A stretch of DNA of 64,000 nucleotides, from NCBI GenBank assembly GCA_001936135.1, contig CP012818.1, forward strand, positions 2,170,001 through 2,234,000, read 5' to 3'. Made by a program: the position numbers and the translations under genes. Under the pieces are notes generated by a model that searched no databases, had not been told where the DNA came from, and saw nothing but the letters and a program-made list of their open reading frames with translations. The DNA is from Saccharomycopsis fibuligera x Saccharomycopsis cf. fibuligera (lineage: Eukaryota; Ascomycota; Saccharomycetes; Ascoideales; Saccharomycopsidaceae). Positions 26,660 through 36,045 of this stretch are shown one piece after another (the first letter of the stretch is position 1; the number at the start of each line of letters is the position of its first letter).

Positions 26660-28201
26660 ATGCCAATCTCCAAAGACTCCAAAATCCTCATTATCGGCTC
26701 CGGTGTGTTTGGCCTCAGTAGTGCCCTTCATTTGACACAAAGCGGCTACACTAATGTTACCATTTATGACCGTCTTGATCTTCTCAAACTTGGCTATTCT
26801 TTTATCAACGGTGCCGACACGGCCAGTGCCGACATCAACAAAGTGTTCCGTGCTTTCTACGCCGAAAAAGACTACTACCACCGGCTCGCTTTGCAAGCCA
26901 AAGAGCATTTCCTTCAATGGGACTCTGAGCTCCGCCAGTTGGATCCTACCGACCCGCAAGCTCAACTATACCAAGTGCGCAAGATATTGGACCCTGCGGG
27001 GCTCATTAGACTCGATAGCACCAAGGAAAACTCTGAAGCTGAAAAGCACACATTGGCCAGTTTTGAAAAGTCGGGGCTAAGACATACTCAGTTTGATATC
27101 AAGGTTCCAGAAGATGTAGCTCGTGCTGAAGCTACTGGTTGGGGGCACAAGCTAAACCCGGCAAACGTTCAAAACAATAGTTATCTCAAGCAATTGAGCG
27201 GGGTGTTGGACAGCACCTCAGGTATTCTTCATGCTTACAATGCTTGTATCTATGTCAACCAAAAGCTCCGTTCCTTGGGCGTAAAATTTGTCACTGGTGA
27301 GCAAGGCGAAGTTACTTCATTGATAACTAAAGAAAACGATGTTGATACCATCACCGGTATTAAAACCAAGGATGGAAAGCTGCATTCTGCTGATTTGGTC
27401 ATTGCTGCTGCTGGCCCCTGGACAGCGACGTTGGTTCCTGAACTTGCTGGCCTTAGTGAAGCGCATTCAGGAAATGTTTTACTCATAAAGGTTCCGGAAG
27501 ACAGACCAGACCTCAGAAAAAAATATTCTTTTGAAAATTTCCCAATTTTTGTGTGGCGCGGTGGTGAAGTCAGAGAAAAAGACCAGTACGGCGGGTTTGG
27601 CATTTTTCCTGTTTCTGAACCACATGGATTCATCAAGATCTTTTGCCGTCAAAAGAAATTCGCTAATCAAACAGCAGTAAAAAAGACGATAACTAATGAT
27701 GGTGAAGATAAGGACAAAGTGATCACTTCAGTGCCAGTGACTAGCAGATCTAATCCTCCAGAAACTCGTCTTGCCCGGACCCTCGTCACACAAACCAAGG
27801 ATATTTTCAAGGTGTTCTTCCCTGATTTGGCACCTTTAGGTATCTACAAGACTCAATTGTTGTGGTACACTGACACTATCAATAACGACTTCATTATCGA
27901 TTGGGCTCCAGGGCACAAAAGTCAAGGCAAAAGCAATTTGCTTGTCGTTACCGGGGGCTCCGGCCACGGGTTTAAGTTCTTGCCAGTGTTGGGTCAGTTT
28001 GTGGTTGATGTCATCGAAGGTAGAGAAAATGAGTACACTCATAAGTTTCAGTGGAGAGACCCAGAAGACTTTGATAGAGATGTAAACAGAATCAAAGGCA
28101 TTAAAGACGGCTTGGATAATTACTATGAGCAGGAATTGATGACTGAAAAAGATTTGCGGTTTTCTGAGGAGGATGCCAAAAGGGAGGTGAATTTAAGTTA
28201 G
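26660..28201 (+). CDS. FAD-dependent amine/amino-acid oxidase (DAO superfamily, sarcosine/saccharopine/fructosyl-amine oxidase-like)
   Basis: A 513-residue flavoenzyme. The dinucleotide-binding motif GSGVFG is at residues 13-18, followed at the end of the second strand by IYDR. DINKVFRAFYAEKDYYHRLA corresponds to the conserved substrate/FAD segment of the sarcosine oxidase group. The C-terminal half has WYTDTINNDFIIDWAPGH and the signature VTGGSGHGFKFLPVLGQFV. Family members oxidise secondary amines such as sarcosine, pipecolate, saccharopine or fructosyl amino acids. In covalent-flavin members a Cys precedes WYTDT; here that position is Leu401 (a TTG codon, so truly Leu). No peroxisomal C-terminal SKL-type signal is seen (ends NLS). 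The substrate is unknown. Confidence 0.87.
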   Translation: MPISKDSKILIIGSGVFGLSSALHLTQSGYTNVTIYDRLDLLKLGYSFINGADTASADINKVFRAFYAEKDYYHRLALQAKEHFLQWDSELRQLDPTDPQAQLYQVRKILDPAGLIRLDSTKENSEAEKHTLASFEKSGLRHTQFDIKVPEDVARAEATGWGHKLNPANVQNNSYLKQLSGVLDSTSGILHAYNACIYVNQKLRSLGVKFVTGEQGEVTSLITKENDVDTITGIKTKDGKLHSADLVIAAAGPWTATLVPELAGLSEAHSGNVLLIKVPEDRPDLRKKYSFENFPIFVWRGGEVREKDQYGGFGIFPVSEPHGFIKIFCRQKKFANQTAVKKTITNDGEDKDKVITSVPVTSRSNPPETRLARTLVTQTKDIFKVFFPDLAPLGIYKTQLLWYTDTINNDFIIDWAPGHKSQGKSNLLVVTGGSGHGFKFLPVLGQFVVDVIEGRENEYTHKFQWRDPEDFDRDVNRIKGIKDGLDNYYEQELMTEKDLRFSEEDAKREVNLS

Positions 28202-28860
28202 CAGAACTAAAAGATGATAGCTCCATTTATCAACTGCTTTGGCTAAGCTTTTCTTTTTTCGAAATGCATTAAAGTTGCTGACTACGCTATTTTCCCTTTG
28301 ACTTTTATCTCTGAATTCGAGCAGCCAAATCAAGCATGTCATATCCAGCTGCTATTTTTTCTTTCAAAAGTACTTTTTAGAAAAGCTTCCATCAGCATTA
28401 ACGCAGCAATTTTATAGGCTTATTTGGAAATATAAAAAAACTCAGCCAAGAAGGCAAAATATAAAAACTTGCGGTTCGTTTCACAAAGCGATGAAACCAA
28501 ATTTTAAGTCGAAACGCTCTTCTTAAAAGAACTGCCAAGTTGTAATAAATTTTGATGAAAATATGCAGAGCATTATGCAGCAGCTACTGCAAAAATATTT
28601 TTGACTAGCATGAAACACCCCTATTTGTTTTTCCTCGTTTTTCACCATGCTGAACTATTTATTTATTTAAAAACACAAGTAAATGCATACATTATGAATA
28701 TATTTATAATAATCTCATCACTACAAGAGCAATATTCTCTTTTGCTGATGTCATTTTTACTTGTAACAATTTTTTCAAAAGTTATCTGCACCGCCACTGC
28801 CGGCATTTAGCGACGCACCACAACCTACACCATGCAAGAAGTAAAGCAGTCTACCAAACT

Positions 28861-28921
<61 letters not shown>

Positions 28922-28962
28922 GAATAAGTTTACATAAGTTAGGTTTCAAGACAACTGGACAC
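28202..28962. other. Spacer FAD oxidase to tRNA-Phe
   Basis: About 760 bp of AT-rich, gene-free sequence ending in a very long A tract just before the tRNA. Confidence 0.5.
28862..28919. repeat. Poly(A) tract of nearly 60 bases
   Basis: An uninterrupted A run about 45 bp beyond the tRNA-Phe terminator. Homopolymers of this length are unstable and easily miscounted in assemblies. It could mark a former cDNA insertion, but no coding remnant is attached. Confidence 0.9.
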
Positions 28963-28969
28963 AAAAAAA

Positions 28970-29074
28970 TGCGAACTCTGTGGATCGAACACAGGACCTT
29001 CAGATTGCTATTCCGCTGTGCAATATTAACAGATCAACTTCAGTCTGACGCTCTCCCAACTGAGCTAAGTCCGC
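28970..29074 (-). tRNA. tRNA-Phe (anticodon GAA) with a 32-nt intron
   Basis: On the minus strand the mature 73-nt tRNA is nearly identical to yeast tRNA-Phe. It has acceptor GCGGACT pairing with AGTTCGC (one mismatch/wobble), D arm AGCTCAGTTGGGAGAGCG, anticodon stem-loop CAGACTGAAG...ATCTG and T arm CTGTG-TTCGATC-CACAG, with discriminator A. The intron (29006-29037) follows the base 3' to the anticodon, the canonical position for SEN endonuclease. Seven T residues on the minus strand (28963-28969) form the Pol III terminator. Confidence 0.96.
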
Positions 29075-29192
29075 TTGATGAAAATTTGTGTTTTAAGGGG
29101 GAAGTGACATTTGTCTAAGTTCCAATATGCTGGTGATGAATGTAGGTGATGTGATAAAGACTTCAATTATAACAATTCAACTATAGTGTATA

Positions 29193-29584
29193 TGTCGGAG
29201 TATAGTGACTATATCTGCTACCCATACCTGAGGTTGTCCCCTCTGGATAGCACTGGTTAGACTAGTCTCTCCTCTAGTAGTGAAGGATAGCCACTTACTG
29301 AGATACTAATATTTTTCTTTAGTAATGAAATTGGACTTATATTTCCTTACTTATTATAAACTATATCATTTAATAAAAACATTCTGTCTTTCAGACTATA
29401 TATAATAATTTCATTACTCACCCATAATGCTCAGGTGATGTTAAGTTTTCCATCACATCTGATGTTGTTCTCTTTAGCAACCATGCGTGCGTTCAAATGT
29501 TCTCGGCCGCAAAAGGCAGTTTACCAAAAAAGAGATTATACCAAATGGACGGTATGAAAGATGTTAATTGGTATAAATCCAACA
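29193..29584 (-). mobile_element. Solo LTR, copy B, of the same Ty1/copia-like family
   Basis: A 392-bp element, the inverted counterpart of 16611-17003. It runs from TGTCGG to CCAACA on the plus strand and is flanked by the perfect 5-bp duplication GTATA (29188-29192 and 29585-29589). It lies 118 bp upstream of the 5' end of tRNA-Phe, the insertion preference of Pol III-targeting Ty elements. No internal region is attached. Confidence 0.92.
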
Positions 29585-31473
29585 GTATATGCTATATAGA
29601 TAGGCTTATGAAGCTTTTTTTCTAACTTTTACATATTGTTGGTAAATTGATCTTGTGTGAAAGAAAATAACAGCTGTTCCATTTTAGATCAGTATATTTT
29701 GGTTCTATTCTGTCCTCATTTTGTTCTAACTTGCTAGGAATTCTTCAACTGTAATGTTATTTGAGTTCTTTTGAATCTCTTGTATTCCGGTTTTCTCTCT
29801 GGTAAATTAGATGTATAAAGTTACATGTTTGGGCAAAAAATGCAAAAAAAAAAAAAAAAAAAATGAAATAAATAAAGCGACTGGACTCAGGTAGTTGCTG
29901 CTCAAAGAACAGACAATCAAACGAATGGTAACAAACTAATATCAAGAGAAACTTCTGGAGGGACGACTGGTAATTTCTTATTGCATATAATAACTATATA
30001 AGAGTTTGTTCCTACCTCAATAACTGTAATTGTTTGTGTAAATGAACCCTCAAGTGAAGTCTTTCATCTTTCTTCTTTTGCCCACATACTTGACTTGAAC
30101 TTTATTTATTTATCTTTATTAATATTCATTTATCTTATTCATATTGTTACCATTATTCATTATTGGGTAGCTCCTAAACAGGCAATACGGCAGCGTACAG
30201 TACGAGAACATTATAATGTTTCATATCATATAGCATTACAACGTATAAATACAACATGGCTCGACCCCAAAACTTATACTGGTAGCACACAAGATGGAAC
30301 TGGTTCAGAGAACCATGTCCCTCTCTCTAAGAAAATTAACTTTTCAATGTTTTGGTCAAGCTTATGGTTTTGTTTGTATGAAGCGGAAACTTTCTCAATC
30401 GAAGCAAGCCAATTCTGCCGAATATTACATCACTCAATTCAACTATTTACCTTTTAATTATCATACCAACAAAACAGCTCTTATTGATTTCTTTGTAAAT
30501 GGGTTGAAGGGCCATACAAAGATTCATGTCCAATAACAACTACAATGACCACTATCACAATGTAGCAATACTCAAGAAGCGTTTGAAAGTTACCCATCAG
30601 CTTAAAGTGAATGACATTGATACTCACTATATCTAAGACCTATTATCATAAAGTTCTTGAGCAGATTCAAGTCTGACACTAAGATGCCAAATATTTGAAT
30701 AGTTAAGGCAGAACCGATTGTCGGCTTACGGTAGCTTTGGCATGTCCTTATAAAATTGCTAGTACCACGCTTCAGATCCAGAGATCAACGCACACAGAAA
30801 GCCGGTGTCGCTCTATTTAACTAGAGACATCTCCTCGACCAAGGGTTTTTCTTCCTAGGGCCAAAGTCCTTATCAAAAACTCTGTCTCATATTAACCATA
30901 CAAGCCTGCCTCTGACAATGCTTAGTTACCGCAGTCGATACACATCAAAGTTATGTAGCTTAGTGCGCCTCACACACTCACACCCACCGTTTCCCACTAA
31001 CGAAGGACACTGTTACAGATTGGTGGACGGAGCCGTGGTAGTGGCGTAGACCTGACACACAGTATCCGGGTATCCCTGATTTAACTGTAACAAAGACAGC
31101 GCGACGGTCGTCAAAATAGAAGAAAAAAGAAAAACAGAAACAAAAATATAAAAATAAACCAGACAAACAGCAAGTGCTCCACCGCCAGACCCGAACGGAA
31201 GCGCCTATATCGCCACACAACATTACCACGCCATTACCTTTCTGACAGTATCTTAATCACCCAGACACTGCATATTCATTGGTGTTCAATCAAATTTTGA
31301 ACTTGCTCTTACTTTCATACTCTGTCCACATAGTATAGTTTTCAACTATAATACTGCGATTAACAGTTCCGCTATCACCACTGCCCATTTTCGCCCCTGA
31401 TCTCAAGATAAGCAACACAATAAACATTAATACGACCCAACACACAGCACACACAGCACATAAATAATCGAAA
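29585..31473. other. Gene-poor region with a decayed retroelement and the SNC2 promoter
   Basis: About 1.9 kb without an intact gene. A gag-like remnant is annotated separately (30250-30636). An A tract lies at about 29847-29863. The last 250 bp before SNC2 presumably hold its promoter; no clear TATA was seen. Confidence 0.45.
30250..30636 (+). pseudogene. Decayed retrotransposon gag-like fragment (Ty3/gypsy type), frameshifted
   Basis: Three consecutive frames read as one broken gag-like sequence. The first contains DPKTYTGSTQDGTG. A second (ending at the stop 30534-30536) contains EYYITQFNYLPF and ALIDFFVNGLKGHTKIHVQ, matching the Retrotrans_gag pattern of eYi.qF...l..FvnGL. Shifting frame at that stop continues open for 34 codons (NNNYNDHYHNVAILKKRLKV) to a stop at 30634-30636. 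No zinc knuckle, protease or polymerase part was found. The match is by pattern only and the element is clearly non-functional. Confidence 0.4.
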
Positions 31474-31794
31474 ATGTCTTCTTCTACACCATACGATCCA
31501 TACGTACCAAAGGGTAACAACAAGATACACGATGTTCAAAATGAAATCAATGAAACTGTTGATATAATGAGACAAAACATCGACAAAGTCCAGAACAGAG
31601 GCGACAACCTTAATGCTATCCAAAACAAAGCTGATCACTTGGGCACTTCTGCCAATCAATTCAAAAGAGGTGCCAGTGAGGCTAGAAGACACTTTTGGTG
31701 GCAAAACATGAAAATGAAGATGTGCTTGATTGCTGTTGTCATTATCTTGATTATTGTCATCGTTGTGCCAGTTGTTGTGCACTTCAAGAATTAG
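31474..31794 (+). CDS. SNC2: Synaptobrevin-type v-SNARE (Snc1/Snc2)
   Basis: A 106-residue R-SNARE of secretory vesicles that pairs with Sso and Sec9 t-SNAREs at the plasma membrane. The SNARE coiled coil spans residues about 16-76, with the zero-layer Arg42 in VQNRGDNL. The conserved juxtamembrane RRHFWWQNMKMK is followed by a C-terminal membrane anchor (residues about 83-103) with a short lumenal tail. Length and order match S. cerevisiae Snc1/Snc2 (115-117 aa) with a shorter N-terminus. S. cerevisiae has two copies from genome duplication; which symbol applies to a single-copy yeast is a matter of convention. Confidence 0.95.
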   Translation: MSSSTPYDPYVPKGNNKIHDVQNEINETVDIMRQNIDKVQNRGDNLNAIQNKADHLGTSANQFKRGASEARRHFWWQNMKMKMCLIAVVIILIIVIVVPVVVHFKN

Positions 31795-32343
31795 AATGGT
31801 TGATCAAAACTGCTTTTCCCTATTTCTTTGTTTTTGTTTTTAATGATGGTTATTTTTTTCCTGCTCTGTTTCCTGTTTTTCTTTATGCCTTTACTTGCCT
31901 ATTGATAACGACACTGACGAATATTTAATTGAAATGGTCAAGGGAAGTTTGTAATTGTGTATTTGAATTTTGCTACCGGATTATTTGCATGTTACTTGTT
32001 TAGAATTCTGATTTTGTTTCCTGTTGCAGATGTACGCAGAGAGCAGACTTTAACAAGTACTCAAAGACATGTTTGAATATATTCTAAAAATCAATTAACT
32101 CAGCAGAAGTGCATTCAAGTCATTTATTAATTACCAATGCTTGGGCCTTCGATAATCTATCATTATCACTGAGCCTTGTTTGTCTCTTGGCCATTGTGCA
32201 TGCTCTGTTTGATGACATGTGCTGCTTATTATCATTGTTCATACTTCTTTATACATGCTTCAATTTTTTCTTAGTTTCCTTTTTTGTATCACATATCAGC
32301 TTCAGCCTTTATTTTTGTTCTTACTTTTTATTTTTATTTTATT

Positions 32344-32394
<51 letters not shown>

Positions 32395-33393
32395 CAAATG
32401 TTGGTTTATTTTTTCAGTGTTGTCCCCTTCAAAAATATAAAATTTTGTTATCTACGTTGAATGTTCAGACGGCGTGTATAAAAATGGCCTCGTAATACTC
32501 TTAGAAGCTGTAAATTCTCTATAGAGATCTTTATAGAGAATAGTCCCGAATGAGATATAGCGCACGATCGATCTCGCTAGGAATCACCGAATCAAGAACA
32601 GTAAATGTCATGGACACCTGATTTCGTTGCAATTTCTCAATCAAAATAATTGCTCAGAAAGCCAAATTCTTGCAAGATTGTCTCAGAATGTTGCTGCGTC
32701 AGCCGTTTTGCCAGTTGAAACGGTGTCTCATATCATATATGTTCAGAATGCTTTGCTTATTAGACTACTGAACCATCCTTGCAAACTGTTATTTGTTTAC
32801 GAAGAAACACACTGTCTGCTACAGGGATCTGTTAGAAGCGGTGCGGCATATAATTTGAATTTTTTTTCCAGCTGATTTTCTGGAGTTTTAGGGCTCTTAT
32901 TATATAGAAGCGCTGCTTCAGTTTCATTTTCAATAAATTACAATTTCAGCGAATTGCAATTTGAAATTGCAGCGGCGATCTTCGTTTCTGCATAGATACC
33001 GTTTTCCCGCAGCCTCTGGTGAGTCTCGTTAAATTTCCCTTTTTCGCCTTTTTGTTTCTCTGTCCACACAGTTAATCCACTTCGCTTTCTTCTCGCTTTC
33101 TTTTTCTTTTTTTTTTCTACTTACACCACCCTTACGCCCCTTGCCATTGATCTGCTGTTTTCGTTAACTACAACCAGTAGCTTTTTCTTTCTGGCAGGCC
33201 GCCGCATATCGTCTCATTGGTCCATCTTCTCTGTTGTCCTCGGCAATTAGTCCTGTTTTATCAAATACTTCTTTTTCTCAGCGTGTTCCTCAAAATTTCT
33301 CCGTCTTCCAACGGGAATTTCCCCTCTCCCAAAGTTATATTTCAACTTCAAACAGCACTCCCATAGTCATCTTAACAAAATAGCTTACTTGCA
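31795..33393. other. Long spacer SNC2 to kelch gene 2
   Basis: About 1.6 kb. It holds a T tract of about 50 bases (32345-32394), a small perfect hairpin (9-bp arms TTCTCTATA/TATAGAGAA, about 32514-32539) and pyrimidine-rich DNA from about 33030 to 33390 that is presumably the kelch gene promoter/leader. An 82-codon frame at 32627-32875 has no recognisable similarity. Confidence 0.5.
32345..32394. repeat. Poly(T) tract of about 50 bases
   Basis: An uninterrupted T run in the spacer downstream of SNC2. Confidence 0.9.
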
Positions 33394-36045
33394 ATGAGTC
33401 TGGACGCTAGCGAGTATAAAAGATATGAGCCTTGGTTGCTTCCCATAAATTACTACAATCCATTACGCAATCGCTACGACGACCCAATCAAGGGACTTGC
33501 TACCGCCAGAGACGTTATCAAGAGTGAAGAAGATAAATTGGAAATTCTTAGCAAAAATGGAATTCAATTACTGGAATCCACAGATTTCGATGATTTGATT
33601 TACAAAACTGCTAAACTTAGCTTTGATCAAAACACCAACAATGGCATCATAGGCGAATTCAACCTTGTAAGCAGTCAAAATAAAGACACAGAATGGCTCA
33701 ATGCTAGAAGAGATTCAGAAAACCAACGAATCAACCAGTTGAGAAGCTACTACTTCAATAAAAGCTACAATATTGCCAAGGATATTAGTGATGTTGCTAA
33801 ATACATGCGCACTCATCAGGTGTGGAAGCCCATCATTGAGTTGGACGCTTTTGAGAAAGTGGTTAAAAGATCCGATATTGGCGAACAAGTCGAGAAATTT
33901 GCAATTAAAGCTCAAGCAGATATCGCAAATAGTTCCCTTAAGCAACAGGTACAACAGGAGAGTAAAAAGCAATTAGAAGATTCGCAAAATAGAAACAGTT
34001 CTCTCGCCAATGCACTCTTACCGTTGCTCGATAAGCAACAGGTTTTGTTGCGTAGTCTGCAAAATGCGGCAGATACTTTTGTCAATTTTACTTATTGTCC
34101 AACAATTTATGGCGAACGTTGTGTCCCACCATTAGTGTTTCATAACACTGTCTCCATTAGCGACAATGTCTATATTTTCGGTGGGCTTGAGTGCTTAAAA
34201 ACTACCAATTTCGATTCTTTAGACTTATCTAAAATCAAGATTAAGGGCCCAGACTATCCGTTTCCGTTAAAAAGCCTGATTTTGAATAACCCAGTGCTCG
34301 TGGCTAATCAGCGAATGTTGGTTTTTAATTCTGAAACGAATATTGTAGTGTTCCCCGAAGTCAATGGTGATGTGCCTCCTCCACTATGTTGCGCAACTGC
34401 TACCGTTGTCACTCATCGGTACATTTTTTACTATGGGGGATTTGAACTAGTCACTAAAAGGGCACCAATACAACCAGAGGCACCAGCAGTGATATACTTG
34501 GATCGTGAACTTAAAGTAAATGGCAGATGTTGGATTTACGATGTGGTGTTGCATTCTTTCACCGAGATTTCTTTGGTTGATAGGTCAGCCGAGCAGCCAA
34601 TAACATTTCCTAGATTTGGACACTCGACTACCGCTTTGGGTTTGAGGGATGTGTCTTTTGAAGAAAGTTCGTATGGATCTTTGTACAATTATGAAGACGA
34701 TGCTGCCACTACAGTAACCACTGCTACTACTGATTCTTTGGGATCTAGACCGCCAACAGATATTGATCATGAAACGGCTAGTTTTGTGAATGAAGATCAA
34801 CATAGCGAGTACAATGCTCGGAGCCAAGCGAAGAATGATTACATACTCTCTTTATTTGTGTTTGGTGGGTATACTTACGACGAACAGTCGAATCAATTCA
34901 AATGCTTATCGTACAATTGGCGTATTGATTTGCGTGTTACATCGACTAGTATCAATGGCTACTTGATTTTCAAAAAGAAAGCTCTCGCTAGTGTATTACC
35001 GTCGCTGAACCAAGGCCCACTGCATAGAGGCTTCCATGCTGCTGTTTTATGTGATGATAGTATTGTCGAGCAAGCCAAAAATAACAGTTTTGCCGCTGAC
35101 GAATCCGGGGTTTTGTTGCGGAGATACCAATCGTTTGCAAAAAGAATGGAAAACAAGTCAATTTTGATCCATGGTGGCAGCAATTTGTACTCCACGTTTG
35201 GTGATTTGTGGAAATACTCTTTTGATTTGAAGAAATGGGAAAAACTCAAATTGTCAACCTCAGCTTTCAACGATGATGGATCTCCTGTGGACGGTTTATA
35301 CGAGGCACAGTATGCTAAAGCCAATCATCAAATGATCCAGCTCGACAAGTACATTTTGTTCATCGCTGGATTTAACGAAGACCACATTCTTGAAAATTTG
35401 GCTGAGGCTAGACAGAAATATGGCATCTCTCTCAATTTCAAGAACGATGATCACTTACCAGACATTGCGCCAGTTGCTTCCAAACTTAGCACTTCTGGTG
35501 CTAATGAGCACATCAGATTAATTATGCTTGATCTAGTTAGCAATACCTGGATTTTCAGCCGTTGCCGTCACAAATTACCGGTATACTGTAATGTGAAAGA
35601 TTTTGTCGGCGACGACCCCGATCTTCAGAAACAATTGGAGCATGCACTTGAAGGTAATTGCGAGCTTGAATTAAAAAAGCTTTTGACCTCCGGCACTTTG
35701 GAGTCTACCGAAGCAGTAAAGAAAGCTTATTTGGCGTTGAGGGCCAATAGTTTGATCACTACTCATACAAATACCCTCGGTAGCGCATCATGTTTTTCCA
35801 ACGGTAGAGTCATTTCTGTTGGCGGAATATTACTTGCTAATAAAGATAACATGCGGCCAACATTGGAGATGCAGGCCATGCTTGATAATGAGAAGCAGCA
35901 AGAAGTGACAGACGAACATCCATTAAAAATAGGGAAGTTGTTGAGCAGGGGTAATCCGGTGGGGGCATTGATAAATCTCGAGTTACCAATTTACACAAAA
36001 GGATACAGCAATCCATTTAAAGATGATACCACGTTGTACATTTGA
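33394..36045 (+). CDS. Kelch-repeat protein of the Gpb1/Gpb2 (Krh) family, copy 2
   Basis: An 883-residue paralogue, the same size as S. cerevisiae Gpb2/Krh1 (880 aa) and the most compact of the three here. The N-terminus MSLDASEYKRYEPWLLPINY aligns with copies 1 and 3. Kelch blades are VYIFGGLEC, RYIFYYGGFE, LFVFGGYTYDE, ILIHGGSNLYSTFGDLWKYS, ILFIAGF and VISVGGILL. The family block PFPLKSLILNNPVLVAN then GDVPPPLCC is intact. Copies 1 and 2 share FTYCPTIYG/FTYCPTVYG and a C-terminal GALINLELPIYTKG/GTVVNLEMPIFAQG ending, so they look closer to each other than to copy 3. Predicted role: G-alpha-linked negative regulator of PKA. Confidence 0.92.
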   Translation: MSLDASEYKRYEPWLLPINYYNPLRNRYDDPIKGLATARDVIKSEEDKLEILSKNGIQLLESTDFDDLIYKTAKLSFDQNTNNGIIGEFNLVSSQNKDTEWLNARRDSENQRINQLRSYYFNKSYNIAKDISDVAKYMRTHQVWKPIIELDAFEKVVKRSDIGEQVEKFAIKAQADIANSSLKQQVQQESKKQLEDSQNRNSSLANALLPLLDKQQVLLRSLQNAADTFVNFTYCPTIYGERCVPPLVFHNTVSISDNVYIFGGLECLKTTNFDSLDLSKIKIKGPDYPFPLKSLILNNPVLVANQRMLVFNSETNIVVFPEVNGDVPPPLCCATATVVTHRYIFYYGGFELVTKRAPIQPEAPAVIYLDRELKVNGRCWIYDVVLHSFTEISLVDRSAEQPITFPRFGHSTTALGLRDVSFEESSYGSLYNYEDDAATTVTTATTDSLGSRPPTDIDHETASFVNEDQHSEYNARSQAKNDYILSLFVFGGYTYDEQSNQFKCLSYNWRIDLRVTSTSINGYLIFKKKALASVLPSLNQGPLHRGFHAAVLCDDSIVEQAKNNSFAADESGVLLRRYQSFAKRMENKSILIHGGSNLYSTFGDLWKYSFDLKKWEKLKLSTSAFNDDGSPVDGLYEAQYAKANHQMIQLDKYILFIAGFNEDHILENLAEARQKYGISLNFKNDDHLPDIAPVASKLSTSGANEHIRLIMLDLVSNTWIFSRCRHKLPVYCNVKDFVGDDPDLQKQLEHALEGNCELELKKLLTSGTLESTEAVKKAYLALRANSLITTHTNTLGSASCFSNGRVISVGGILLANKDNMRPTLEMQAMLDNEKQQEVTDEHPLKIGKLLSRGNPVGALINLELPIYTKGYSNPFKDDTTLYI

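Noticed and set aside
32627-32875. 82-codon plus-strand frame upstream of kelch copy 2
   Set aside because: No recognisable similarity or promoter; isolated in repeat-bearing spacer DNA.
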